Assembly: GCA_038062375.1 (NCBI GenBank)
Contig: JBBTXG010000012.1
Span: 1 to 36,435 of the forward strand
DNA length: 36,435 nt
DNA from: JBBTXG01 sp038062375
GTDB taxonomy: Bacteria > Patescibacteriota > Minisyncoccia > Minisyncoccales > UBA10102
Direction of reading: 5' to 3'
This document shows, piece after piece, positions 23,518-30,691 of this stretch. Positions within the stretch are counted from its first letter, which is position 1, and every line of letters starts with the position of its first letter. Both the position numbers and the translations under genes were made by a program. The notes beneath the pieces were generated by a model. That model had not been told where the DNA came from. It did no database searches and saw only the letters and a list, made by a program, of their open reading frames with translations.

Positions 23518-23773
23518 AATCGCTTTTCTTTTTTGTACTTTCTCTTTTTCCTATCACCCTCCATCTCTTCTCTCTTGAGAGGGGGGCCGCCTCCTCGATG
23601 ATAACCTTATCACCCACTTTATATTCGTTCTTCTCATCGTGCGCTTTATATCTCTTGTGTACTCGAAAACGACGCAGGTATTTTTGATGCTGCTTAAATC
23701 GTTCAACTTCCACCACAACGGTTTTTTGCATCTTATCGGAAACTACGATTCCAATGAGTTGACGCTTGGGCAT
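23492..23773 (-). CDS. rpsQ: Small ribosomal subunit protein uS17
   Basis: 93 residues. The OB-fold core is clear: GIVVSDKMQKTVVVEVERF, then KRYKAHDEKNEYKVGDKVII and SREKRWRVI. It is an early-binding 16S rRNA protein. The last dozen residues (STKKKSDYDSTENKT) exceed the family norm and are encoded in the segment that overlaps the rplN start, suggesting loss of an earlier stop codon. Confidence 0.96.
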   Translation of the reverse strand: MPKRQLIGIVVSDKMQKTVVVEVERFKQHQKYLRRFRVHKRYKAHDEKNEYKVGDKVIIEEAAPLSREKRWRVIGKRESTKKKSDYDSTENKT

Positions 23774-23795
23774 AAGTGAAATTCAAATCTCAAAG

Positions 23796-23987
23796 TCAAG
23801 GGTTTTTATTCTCTCTTGCCGCTGTAAGAATCTGGGCAATTCCTTTTCGAATCTTTCGTATTTCTCTTACATTCTTCACCTTTCCTGCAGCTAAGTCAAA
23901 TCGTAACTGTTGGAGTTTGCCTCGATTCTCCATGAGTAATTTCTGAAATTCTTTGGGTGTTTTCTTATCGAGTTCATTGGGTTTCAT
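23796..23987 (-). CDS. rpmC: Large ribosomal subunit protein uL29
   Basis: 63 residues, the usual length. It is a two-helix protein with NELDKKTPKEFQKLLMENR, LQQLRFDLAAGKVKNVREIR and KIRKGIAQILT. It lies at the peptide exit region beside uL23. Four bases separate it from rplP. Confidence 0.94.
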   Translation of the reverse strand: MKPNELDKKTPKEFQKLLMENRGKLQQLRFDLAAGKVKNVREIRKIRKGIAQILTAARENKNP

Positions 23988-23991
23988 ATGT

Positions 23992-24396
23992 TCATTTCTT
24001 CAAAAACCTCGTTTTGATTGGGAGCTTCGCTGCTGCCTGCCGAAGGGCTTCTCTCGCTTCTTCCTCTTGTAAGCCCTCGATCTCAAAAATAATCCTCCCT
24101 GGCCTAATCGAAAATACATAATGATCTACGTCTCCCTTCCCCCCGCCCATGGGCGTTTCAGCTCCTTTTTTTGTTACCGGCTTATTGGGAAAGATACGTA
24201 TCCATACCTTTCCTCCTTTCCGGAAGTATCGAAGGATTGCACGTCGTGCAGCTTCAATCTGACGGGCGCTGATCCATTTTGTGCCTTCTGATTTTAATCC
24301 ATAGCTTCCAAACACCAGCTCCGTGGCGCGATGGTCAATACCCTTTGCCGTCCCTTTCATTGCCTTTCTGTATTTTACTTTTCTTGGTGTTAACAT
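23992..24396 (-). CDS. rplP: Large ribosomal subunit protein uL16
   Basis: 134 residues. MLTPRKVKYRKAMKGTAKGI and the conserved WIRIFPNKPVTKKGAETPMG, which includes the loop near the A-site tRNA, identify it. PGRIIFEIEGLQEEEAREAL is the C-terminal block. The Arg in the MGxGKG loop appears as MGGGKG here, as in several bacteria. Confidence 0.97.
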   Translation of the reverse strand: MLTPRKVKYRKAMKGTAKGIDHRATELVFGSYGLKSEGTKWISARQIEAARRAILRYFRKGGKVWIRIFPNKPVTKKGAETPMGGGKGDVDHYVFSIRPGRIIFEIEGLQEEEAREALRQAAAKLPIKTRFLKK

Positions 24397-24405
24397 AGAA
24401 GTCTT

Positions 24406-25080
24406 TTATTCGAACTTCTCTCCTTTGTATAACCATACTTTCACTCCAATAACTCCATAGGTCGTGTATGCTTCCTTATGGGCATAATCAATATCAGCTC
24501 GAAGCGTCTGGAGAGGAAGACGGCCTTTGCGCATCGTCTCGACCCTGGCAATTTCGGCGCCATCCAACCGCCCTGCCAGCCGAAATTTTACTCCTTGAAT
24601 CCCTTTATTTGCCATCACTTTCGTTAATGCTTGCTTAAGGACTCTGCGAAAAGGCATTCGTTTCTCTGTTTGCTGCACAATCCACTGGGCGACCAGCGAT
24701 GAGGACTCCCAAGGGTTTTTGATCTCTTGAATCTCCAGATGAATTTCTTTCTTCTCGCTATCTTTTGTTCTGGCAAGTCTTCGCCCTTTATCCTGCAAAA
24801 GTTTTTGTTGGAGGATGCGTTTTAACTCTTCAATCCCAGACCCTCCTCTCCCAATAATGAGGCCGGGTCTCGCAGTTTTAATAATAATGCTGATTTTCCC
24901 TGCAAATCTCTCGATTTCAATATTTTCTACTCCACTATCTTTGAGTTTCTTCTCAAGAAAATCGCGAATGCGAAAATCCTCTTGCAAAAATTTGGCGTAG
25001 TTTTTTTTCTCAAACCATCGGGAATCCCAATCTTCTGTTTTCCTTATACGAAATATCTTTGGATGGACTTTATGTGTCAT
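24406..25080 (-). CDS. rpsC: Small ribosomal subunit protein uS3
   Basis: 224 residues. MTHKVHPKIFRIRKTEDWDSRWF is the N-terminus, and the KH domain carries IIIKTARPGLIIGRGGSGIE with its GRGG loop. The C-terminal domain contains MANKGIQGVKFRLAGRLDGAEIAR and TTYGVIGVKVWLYKGE. uS3 lines the mRNA entry tunnel and has helicase activity with uS4 and uS5. Confidence 0.97.
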   Translation of the reverse strand: MTHKVHPKIFRIRKTEDWDSRWFEKKNYAKFLQEDFRIRDFLEKKLKDSGVENIEIERFAGKISIIIKTARPGLIIGRGGSGIEELKRILQQKLLQDKGRRLARTKDSEKKEIHLEIQEIKNPWESSSLVAQWIVQQTEKRMPFRRVLKQALTKVMANKGIQGVKFRLAGRLDGAEIARVETMRKGRLPLQTLRADIDYAHKEAYTTYGVIGVKVWLYKGEKFE

Positions 25081-25087
25081 AGGCTTT

Positions 25088-25597
25088 TTATATTGTTTTC
25101 CTTTGGAAAATCCTTTTGGCCCATAGTGTTCTTTTTGGCCTTTCAGCCTCTCTTTCGAAAGCAGTTCTCGTTGGTTTCCAGCTTTTTATTTTTTTCTCTC
25201 CGATCGCCTGATCTTCAGAAACTTTCTGCCTTTGTACAGGCAGAACTTTCTTGGTTTTGCCAGGTTCGATCTCATCTAACACAATGGTGATGTGGGAAGT
25301 TTTCTTTTGAATTTCATATGCCTTCCCGCGGGCTCTTGGGCGAAAACGTTTTAATTTCGGTCCTTCATCAACAAGCATACGGGAGATATACAAGCTGGAA
25401 GGATCAAGTTGAAAACGAGTTCTCGCCGAAGCGAGTGCTGATTGAAGAAGTTTGAAAATCGGCTTTGCTCCTCTTTTTGTTATAAAATGCAAAATGGTCT
25501 GGGCGTGCGCGGCTCTTTTCCCTCTGATGAGATCAGCTATCAAACGGAGCTTGCGAGGAGCGATTCGAATGTAGCGTAAGGTTGCGCTTGCTTTCAT
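25088..25597 (-). CDS. rplV: Large ribosomal subunit protein uL22, extended
   Basis: 169 residues, versus about 110 for typical bacterial uL22. The core (1-113) is ordinary: RYIRIAPRKLRLIADLIRGK and FRPRARGKAYEIQKKTSHITIVL, with the long hairpin that lines the exit tunnel. A basic C-terminal extension of about 55 residues (from PGKTKKVLPVQRQ to KRIFQRKTI) has no recognised domain. The start overlaps the rpsS stop (ATGA). Confidence 0.95.
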   Translation of the reverse strand: MKASATLRYIRIAPRKLRLIADLIRGKRAAHAQTILHFITKRGAKPIFKLLQSALASARTRFQLDPSSLYISRMLVDEGPKLKRFRPRARGKAYEIQKKTSHITIVLDEIEPGKTKKVLPVQRQKVSEDQAIGEKKIKSWKPTRTAFEREAERPKRTLWAKRIFQRKTI

Positions 25598-25923
25598 GGA
25601 TTTTTCTTTTGGATTTGTGGCGGGGGCTGGACACCCTCTTTTTGCTGTTGCTCTAACTCACGTTGTATTCTCCCTCCGTGTCTGACAAACTTTGTTGTTG
25701 GGGAAAATTCTCCAAGCCGATGACCCACCATATTCTCTTGAATTGTTACCGGAACAAATTGTTTCCCATTGTGCACCCCAAAGCTAAAACCGACCATTTC
25801 TGGAGTTATGGTCGCTGCTCGAGACCAAGTCTTGATAACCGTCCGGTCGCCTAGTCTCAATTCTTTGATCTTCTTTTGCAACCTCTCATCAATATAAGGG
25901 CCTTTTTTGAGTGATCGTGCCAT
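25594..25923 (-). CDS. rpsS: Small ribosomal subunit protein uS19
   Basis: 109 residues. MARSLKKGPYIDERLQKKI, then IKTWSRAATITPEMVGFSFG and VTIQENMVGHRLGEFSPTTKF are canonical. The C-terminus is extended with a Gln/Pro-rich stretch (EQQQKEGVQPPPQIQKKNP), which is unusual. It overlaps rplV by four bases. Confidence 0.97.
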   Translation of the reverse strand: MARSLKKGPYIDERLQKKIKELRLGDRTVIKTWSRAATITPEMVGFSFGVHNGKQFVPVTIQENMVGHRLGEFSPTTKFVRHGGRIQRELEQQQKEGVQPPPQIQKKNP

Positions 25924-25932
25924 ATTCCTTTT

Positions 25933-26706
25933 TCACTTCTTCTTTCTCCTTTGTAGAATAAATACATTGGTCCATCTTCTTCTTCGGGTCTTCACTCCCA
26001 ACGCATGCTTTCCCCAAGGGGTTTTAGGGTACTTCAATCCCGTCGACGTTTTCCCTTCCCCACCTCCATGAGGATGATCTGCCGCATTCATTGCGGTTCC
26101 TCTCACGTGCGGTCTTTGACCTTTCAATCTTGTGCGTCCTGCTTTCCCCAATACTTTATACATGTGTTCGGGATTGGAAACCTGACCAATGGAAGCAAAA
26201 CATTCCTCGAGAACCTTCCGTACTTCAGAAGAGGGCAACAAGATATGAGTGTATTTGCCCTCGTGGGCCTCCACTCGTGCCCAGCCTCCTGCTGCTTTCA
26301 CAATTTTCCCACCTCGCGTTGGTTCTAACTCCACATTATACACTAACTGCCCTACGGGCATGTGCTTTAACCTCATCCGATTGCCTCTATTTAATTCTGT
26401 TTTTTCATCACAGAAAATCTCATCTCCCACCTTGATTCCATGAGGTGCCAATAAGTATCCGGTCTTGCCGTTCTGATAGCGCATATATGCGATAAATGCG
26501 TCTCGATTAGGGTCATACTCAATTGCTTCTACTTTTCCTCGGACTCCCAAATGCTCCTCGCCAAAATCGATAATTCGATAGAGCCTCTTTGCCCCACCAC
26601 CGCGATGACGCGACGTAATTCTCCCAGCCCGACTCCTGCCGCCGGTTTTCTTGAGAACAACAAGCAAGGATTTTTCAGGCTCTTTTTTTGTTAGTATTCC
26701 TTTCAT
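25933..26706 (-). CDS. rplB: Large ribosomal subunit protein uL2, N-terminally short
   Basis: 257 residues; E. coli has 273. uL2 is needed for peptidyl transferase function and subunit association. The core is intact, with GRITSRHRGGGAKRLYRIIDF, VGQLVYNVELEPTRGG and the catalytic-region NAADHPHGGGEGK, where the usual Pro-Val is Ala-Ala. The first roughly 20 residues of the usual N-terminal arm (the KYKPTSPGRR region) are missing, and no in-frame codons upstream restore them. It is 43 bases after rplW. Confidence 0.96.
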   Translation of the reverse strand: MKGILTKKEPEKSLLVVLKKTGGRSRAGRITSRHRGGGAKRLYRIIDFGEEHLGVRGKVEAIEYDPNRDAFIAYMRYQNGKTGYLLAPHGIKVGDEIFCDEKTELNRGNRMRLKHMPVGQLVYNVELEPTRGGKIVKAAGGWARVEAHEGKYTHILLPSSEVRKVLEECFASIGQVSNPEHMYKVLGKAGRTRLKGQRPHVRGTAMNAADHPHGGGEGKTSTGLKYPKTPWGKHALGVKTRRRRWTNVFILQRRKKK

Positions 26707-26749
26707 GCTTTCATACGAAATTGATATTTTATTTCTTCTGTTTCATTTT

Positions 26750-27148
26750 TTATCTCGGCAATACCTCTATTTTTTGACCTGCCTTGAGCTTCACAATTGC
26801 TTTTTTATATCCTTTTTTCACCCCTTGCGTTCGTCCAAATCTCATCTGTTTTGGCGGAATGTGAATAACCCTCACGCTCTGTGCATCAACACCGTACAAC
26901 TGCTTGACTGATTTCTTTATTTCAATTTTTGTTGCGTCTCGGGAAACCACAAAGATGTACTGATCTTTTTTCACTAGGGCAGTAGCTTTTTCAGTGACAT
27001 GGGGACGCACAATAGATGGAGAAAAACCAGAAATTGTGGGTTTTACGATCTCTCCAGTCTTTTGCTCTTTGGTCGGGATGGATACTTTCGCTGGAACTTC
27101 TTTCTTCTCTGATTTTTTCTTTTTGAAAAGTTGGAATACCATAGTCAA
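26750..27148 (-). CDS. rplW: Large ribosomal subunit protein uL23, extended
   Basis: 132 residues, versus about 95-100. The uL23 core starts near residue 45 (SIVRPHVTEKATALVKKDQYIF) and includes EIKKSVKQLYGVDAQSVRV and GRTQGVKKGYKKAIVKLK. It sits at the exit tunnel and docks trigger factor and SRP. A Lys-rich N-terminal extension (FQLFKKKKSEKKEVPAK) is unusual. The start overlaps the rplD stop by four bases; a second ATG two codons on is possible. Confidence 0.94.
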   Translation of the reverse strand: MTMVFQLFKKKKSEKKEVPAKVSIPTKEQKTGEIVKPTISGFSPSIVRPHVTEKATALVKKDQYIFVVSRDATKIEIKKSVKQLYGVDAQSVRVIHIPPKQMRFGRTQGVKKGYKKAIVKLKAGQKIEVLPR

Positions 27149-27783
27149 TCTTTCGATCGTATAAACGTCTTTTCAATTACCTTAATGGAGCTCTTTGGCA
27201 TCACGAGATAGTGAGTCTGAAGAAGATCAAGCGCGCTCAAATCTTTCGCTTGAACGGTCTGCACTCCTCGAAGGTTTCTTGCTGCTTGGATAATGGATGT
27301 ATTCATTTGGGGCAATGCTATCAAACTTTTCTGGTCTTTACAAGGTAATTTCTTCAAGATTTCAGCGAGTATTTTTGCCTTCGGCTTATCAAGCGTAAGG
27401 TCTTGAAGCACTACCAATGAATTTTTTCTTGCTTTTTCTGCCAGTACCATACACAAGACTTTTCTGCGCATCTTTTTGTTTATCTTCTTCTTATACACCC
27501 TCTCTTTCCTTGGCCCAAACGTCACTCCTCCGCCTTTCCAAATAGGCGATCTGATAGACCCGTGTCGAGCGCGACCAGTATGCTTTTGAGGCCAGGGTTT
27601 GCGTCCTCCTCCGGAAACCTCTCCTCGTCCTTTCGTATGCGCTCTTATCACCCGTCGGTTCGCCTGCTGGGAAACTACCACCTGATGCACTACATCAGGG
27701 TTCAATGGAACTTCAAATATCTCTTTGGGAAATTCTTCCTCTCCGATTTTTTCTCCCTGTTGATTATATACGGGAAGTTTCAT
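27145..27783 (-). CDS. rplD: Large ribosomal subunit protein uL4
   Basis: 212 residues. The tunnel loop region is typical: RAHTKGRGEVSGGGRKPWPQKHTGRARHG, then SIRSPIWKGGGVTFGPRKE. In E. coli uL4 represses the S10 operon by acting on its leader. Here a leader with competing hairpins precedes rplC, so a similar role is possible but unproven. Confidence 0.97.
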   Translation of the reverse strand: MKLPVYNQQGEKIGEEEFPKEIFEVPLNPDVVHQVVVSQQANRRVIRAHTKGRGEVSGGGRKPWPQKHTGRARHGSIRSPIWKGGGVTFGPRKERVYKKKINKKMRRKVLCMVLAEKARKNSLVVLQDLTLDKPKAKILAEILKKLPCKDQKSLIALPQMNTSIIQAARNLRGVQTVQAKDLSALDLLQTHYLVMPKSSIKVIEKTFIRSKD

Positions 27784-27789
27784 AATGAA

Positions 27790-28386
27790 TTAACCTCGAA
27801 TCTCCAGCAGCGTTCCCCTTCTTCCGGGAATCGCTCCCTTTATTGCCAATAAGTTCTGCTCTTTATCTATTTTCACGATTTTGGCATTTTTCACGGTTAC
27901 TCTTTCAAATCCCATTCGTCCTGGCATCCTTCGCCCTCTTATCACTCGCTGGGGCCATCTCATCCCTACGGATCCCAAAGTTCGTTCTTCGTGCTTTACT
28001 CCGTGCGTGGCATTTCTTCCCGAGAAGCCATGCCTTTTTACAGCTCCTTGAAATCCTTTCCCTTTGGAAATTCCGGAAATCTTCACCTTGTCTCCTTCTT
28101 GAAACACCGAAACATCAATCACCTCACCGACCTTCTGTGCTCCTGGAATCTCGGGGATACGAAACTCCTTGATATATCGGAATTCTTTCCCTCGTTGAGT
28201 TTTCTTGATTTTCTTTGTATTCAAAATTTGCTCAAAACCAAGTTGAGTGGCTTCGTATTCATCGGTTTCCTTGGTCTTTATCTGGAGAACTCTGCAAGGC
28301 CCAGCCTCCACAAGAGTAACTGGCACTACTTTCTCGCCTTGGAAGATCTGCGTCATTCCTATTTTTTTTCCTAAAATTGCTTTCAT
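27790..28386 (-). CDS. rplC: Large ribosomal subunit protein uL3
   Basis: 198 residues from the ATG at 28386 (MKAILGKKIGMTQIF), the universal start. A longer in-frame reading would run through the attenuator hairpin and is rejected. GKGFQGAVKRHGFSGRNATHGVKHEERTLGSVG includes the region methylated on Gln in E. coli. It is the first gene of the S10 array, with rpsJ separated from it by 1.9 kb. Confidence 0.97.
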   Translation of the reverse strand: MKAILGKKIGMTQIFQGEKVVPVTLVEAGPCRVLQIKTKETDEYEATQLGFEQILNTKKIKKTQRGKEFRYIKEFRIPEIPGAQKVGEVIDVSVFQEGDKVKISGISKGKGFQGAVKRHGFSGRNATHGVKHEERTLGSVGMRWPQRVIRGRRMPGRMGFERVTVKNAKIVKIDKEQNLLAIKGAIPGRRGTLLEIRG

Positions 28387-28393
28387 TTTTTCC

Positions 28394-28444
28394 AAAAAAA
28401 CACGGGGTACTAACCCCGTTCTCTTATCAAAGTATTGGTTAGTA
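28394..28444 (-). promoter_or_regulatory. Attenuator-like leader of the S10 array
   Basis: Just before the rplC ATG, ACGGGG-TTAGTA-CCCCGT (28402-28419) is followed on the minus strand by G and seven T: an intrinsic terminator placed in the leader. Upstream in the RNA, TACTAACC (28437-28444) is perfectly complementary to GGTTAGTA (28408-28415), which includes part of the terminator 5' arm and loop. The two pairings are mutually exclusive. This is the arrangement of a transcription attenuator; the sensed signal is unknown. Confidence 0.65.
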
Positions 28445-28490
28445 TTCACTCTTCCTATTTCAATCAGGAGATATCGCTCCCATATAAGCA

Positions 28491-28519
28491 AAGATACTCT
28501 ATGTTCATCTCAATGTCAA
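28491..28519 (-). promoter_or_regulatory. Promoter of the rplC-map array
   Basis: Perfect -35 TTGACA (28514-28519), 17-base spacer, -10 TATCTT (28491-28496). Predicted transcription start near 28484 gives a leader of about 98 bases containing the attenuator. A small GGAG/CTCC hairpin near the 5' end of this leader was also seen. Confidence 0.75.
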
Positions 28520-28614
28520 GGAAACGCATTGCACATGCTAAAATGACACCGAAAGGATAGTAATGGAATGCAACACGCAATCAACTCCGCTTATCTCCCC
28601 AGAATCGTGAGGAG

Positions 28615-29163
28615 TTACCGCTCCTCGAGCAAATGGGCATAACGCTCCTTGAGTTTTTCGATCTTAGGGTTGATGACGAGCTGACAGTAGGGAGCTTCTT
28701 TGTTTTTCTCGTAGTACTGGCGGTGATATTCTTCTGCTTCATAAAAATCGGTGAGACGTTTGAGCTCGGTCACAATGGGTTTTTCGTACACACCTTCTTC
28801 TTGCAGCTTTTTCATAAATTCTTCTGCAAGATGCTTTTGCTCTTCTGTCGTATAAAAGATGGCTGAACGATATTGGCTCCCGACGTCAGACCCTTGCCGA
28901 TTCAAGCTGGTAGGATCGTGGGTCGCAAAGAACACTGCAAGGAGTGTCTCGTATGAGATCAGGGCCGGATCGTACACAATCTTTATTGCATCTGCGTGCC
29001 CTGTTTGTCCTTCGCATACTTGCTGATAGGTAGGATTTGCTTTGTGCCCGCCTGTGTATCCTGACATAACCGACTCTACTCCTTTGAGACGTTCAAAAAC
29101 CGCTTCGGTGCACCAAAAGCATCCTCCCGCAAACACCGAAGTTTCCAAATGAGAATTTTTCAT
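28615..29163 (-). CDS. msrA: Peptide methionine sulfoxide reductase MsrA
   Basis: 182 residues. It repairs the S-epimer of oxidised methionine. The active-site motif GCFWC (14-18, catalytic Cys15) is present, with VMSGYTGGHKANPTYQQVC and the family EEYHRQYYEKN near the C-terminus. It overlaps msrB by four bases. A GAGGAG/CTCCTC hairpin spans the stop codon but has no U-tract. Confidence 0.97.
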   Translation of the reverse strand: MKNSHLETSVFAGGCFWCTEAVFERLKGVESVMSGYTGGHKANPTYQQVCEGQTGHADAIKIVYDPALISYETLLAVFFATHDPTSLNRQGSDVGSQYRSAIFYTTEEQKHLAEEFMKKLQEEGVYEKPIVTELKRLTDFYEAEEYHRQYYEKNKEAPYCQLVINPKIEKLKERYAHLLEER

Positions 29164-29528
29164 TTTTCGTTCTTCGGAACAAATTTCAAAGATATGGAGT
29201 TGACGCAGTGGCGCACATTTTTTGGAGTGAAGCCTTCGTCCTCAAATACATGACCAAGATGGCCGCCGCATTGGGCGCACGTAATTTCCGTACGGATTCC
29301 ATCGACGTCTAGCATTCTTTTTACCGCTCCCGGAATCTCGCTATCGAAACTTGGCCAGCCGCAATGGGCGTTGAACTTATCATCTGACCGGTACAAGGGC
29401 GCCTCGCACCTGCGGCATATATACGCTCCCGCCTCCCAATGATCTTCGTACTCACCGCTCCCTGGCGCCTCTGTCCCTTTGCCCACGATAACCTTCTCTT
29501 CTTCTGGAGTAAGTTTGTTGAGTTTCAT
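29160..29528 (-). CDS. msrB: Peptide methionine sulfoxide reductase MsrB
   Basis: 122 residues. It repairs the R-epimer of oxidised methionine. The structural zinc ligands Cys38, Cys41, Cys84 and Cys87 (CRRC, CAQC) are intact, AHCGWPSF is typical, and the catalytic Cys108 lies in RHCVNSISLKFVP. The ATG follows a TATAAT by about 10 bases, so its mRNA is probably nearly leaderless. The pair sits in the gap between rpsJ and rplC. Confidence 0.97.
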   Translation of the reverse strand: MKLNKLTPEEEKVIVGKGTEAPGSGEYEDHWEAGAYICRRCEAPLYRSDDKFNAHCGWPSFDSEIPGAVKRMLDVDGIRTEITCAQCGGHLGHVFEDEGFTPKNVRHCVNSISLKFVPKNEK

Positions 29529-29538
29529 AAGTACTTAC

Positions 29539-29567
29539 ATTATAGAATAGCCAATGAATAAAGACTA
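29539..29567 (-). promoter_or_regulatory. Promoter of msrB-msrA
   Basis: The -10 is a perfect TATAAT (29539-29544), 10 bases before the msrB ATG. The -35 at 17-base spacing is poor (TAGTCT, 29562-29567). A short AAGTACTT palindrome lies between the -10 and the ATG. Confidence 0.5.
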
Positions 29568-29576
29568 CCTCGTTTC

Positions 29577-29607
29577 AAAAAAACAGCACCGTTTCGAGGT
29601 ACGGTGC
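29577..29607 (-). terminator. Intrinsic terminator of the 134-residue gene
   Basis: GCACCGT/ACGGTGC stem with an 8-base loop, followed on the minus strand by TG and seven T. It starts 18 bases after the stop codon of the gene at 29625. Confidence 0.85.
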
Positions 29608-29624
29608 CAGACCTTTTTGTCGAG

Positions 29625-30029
29625 CTATTCGTAGATCATCCGGTAGCTCTGAACAAATTCTCTTAGCGCATCGAGCGCCTCGTCGCGATAAGAGACCTTG
29701 CCTTCAGACAGCGAGAGGGCAACTTTTATCAGTCCTATAAGATAACGCTCAAGCTCGTTCTCTGAGAGAGACCACCAAGGAAATATTGTCCGGGCATCTC
29801 GGAAAGCTTCTCTCGTGTCTTCGCTCGCTAATTGAACGTTGAGAAAAGCAGTGTGGCCCATAAGGGCTGCCTCAAGGAGCTGAACGAGTCTCACCATAAA
29901 GGCCCGGTCTTGCTCGTTTACCTCTCGTAGCCGCTTTGCTCGCAAAATAGCCAACTCCCATCGGGTTGCAGTTATGTCCCGGGCAGAAGCCTTCAAGCGA
30001 TCCGCATCCGGGGAATGCATTAGCAACAT
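29625..30029 (-). CDS. Unrecognised helical protein between rpsJ and msrB
   Basis: 134 residues, no family recognised. The ATG at 30029 has AAGGAG seven bases upstream, the best ribosome-binding site in this stretch. The protein looks all-helical and soluble: charged helices (ITATRWELAILRAKRLREV), then a more hydrophobic middle, a FPWWSLSENELERYLIG segment and a C-terminal helix. It has its own terminator, and a perfect 25-bp palindrome lies in its upstream region. It is a monocistronic insert in a normally contiguous ribosomal cluster, so a lineage-specific gain is likely. Confidence 0.7.
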   Translation of the reverse strand: MLLMHSPDADRLKASARDITATRWELAILRAKRLREVNEQDRAFMVRLVQLLEAALMGHTAFLNVQLASEDTREAFRDARTIFPWWSLSENELERYLIGLIKVALSLSEGKVSYRDEALDALREFVQSYRMIYE

Positions 30030-30097
30030 TTCATTTCTCCTTTTCCTGTGCTCTTATGCCATCCTTTCCGATCTTACTCTCACTGGGAAACTTACAG

Positions 30098-30122
30098 TTG
30101 TGCTAGGCTTAGCCTAGCACAA
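30098..30122. promoter_or_regulatory. Perfect 25-bp palindrome upstream of the 134-residue gene
   Basis: Twelve-base arms TTGTGCTAGGCT / AGCCTAGCACAA around a single central base. Neither strand has a U-tract after it, so it is not a usual terminator. It is 69 bases before the start codon at 30029, consistent with an operator. No convincing promoter hexamers were found nearby. The rest of the gene-free stretch 30030-30327 holds only the rpsJ terminator. Confidence 0.65.
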
Positions 30123-30278
30123 AGGATTCACCACACGAGATGCACGACGAATATTCAAATATGCCAAGGCTGAACATTAATTTAATTGAATACTAGACAC
30201 AGAGACTTGGTCGGCTTTTGTTGGCATTCAACTAAAATACAGTAGGAAGAAATTCCTGCCCCATTTATTTAGAGAAGT

Positions 30279-30316
30279 AAAAAAATAGACTTGAACCTCA
30301 TCTCAAGTCTATTTTT
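30279..30316 (-). terminator. Intrinsic terminator of the rpsL-rpsJ transcript
   Basis: AATAGACTTGA pairs with TCAAGTCTATT around loop GATGAGGT, followed on the minus strand by a run of T. It starts 12 bases after the rpsJ stop and cleanly separates the str cluster from the genes downstream. Confidence 0.9.
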
Positions 30317-30327
30317 ATTCGTCAGAA

Positions 30328-30672
30328 CTACATCTTTATTTCAATATCAACTCCTGCTGGAAGATTCAAGCTTGTGAGAGCCTCGATCACTTTGGGATTT
30401 GGATTCAAAATATCAATCAGGCGCTTATGCGTTCGCATCTCAAATTGTTCTCTCGCGTCTTTATGGACAAATGGGGAGCGATTTACCGTATATTTTCTGA
30501 TCGCCGTAGGAAGCGGAACAGGACCCATCGCTTGGCAACCCTGACGGAGTACCGTGCTCATAATCTGATTGCAGCTGGCATCGATTACCTTGTGATCATA
30601 GGCACTTATTTTAATGCGCAGTCTCTGCTGGACGCTCTCTTCTTTTCCTTTATCAGTGCTTTTTGCTGGCAT
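30328..30672 (-). CDS. rpsJ: Small ribosomal subunit protein uS10
   Basis: 114 residues. LRIKISAYDHKVIDASCNQI, GPVPLPTAIRKYTVNRSPFV and MRTHKRLIDILNP identify it; NusE/uS10 also takes part in transcription antitermination. About 15 charged residues precede the usual start. It ends the tuf transcript rather than beginning the S10 operon. Confidence 0.97.
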   Translation of the reverse strand: MPAKSTDKGKEESVQQRLRIKISAYDHKVIDASCNQIMSTVLRQGCQAMGPVPLPTAIRKYTVNRSPFVHKDAREQFEMRTHKRLIDILNPNPKVIEALTSLNLPAGVDIEIKM

Positions 30673-30691
30673 CTTCTGCTTTTTTCAAAAA

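Noticed and set aside
28387..28491. N-terminal extension of rplC to 28491
   Set aside because: It would translate through the promoter start region and the attenuator; uL3 homologues begin at MKAILGKKIGMTQ.
28609..28626. GAGGAG/CTCCTC hairpin over the msrA stop as a terminator
   Set aside because: No U-tract on the minus strand; it may be a weak structure only.
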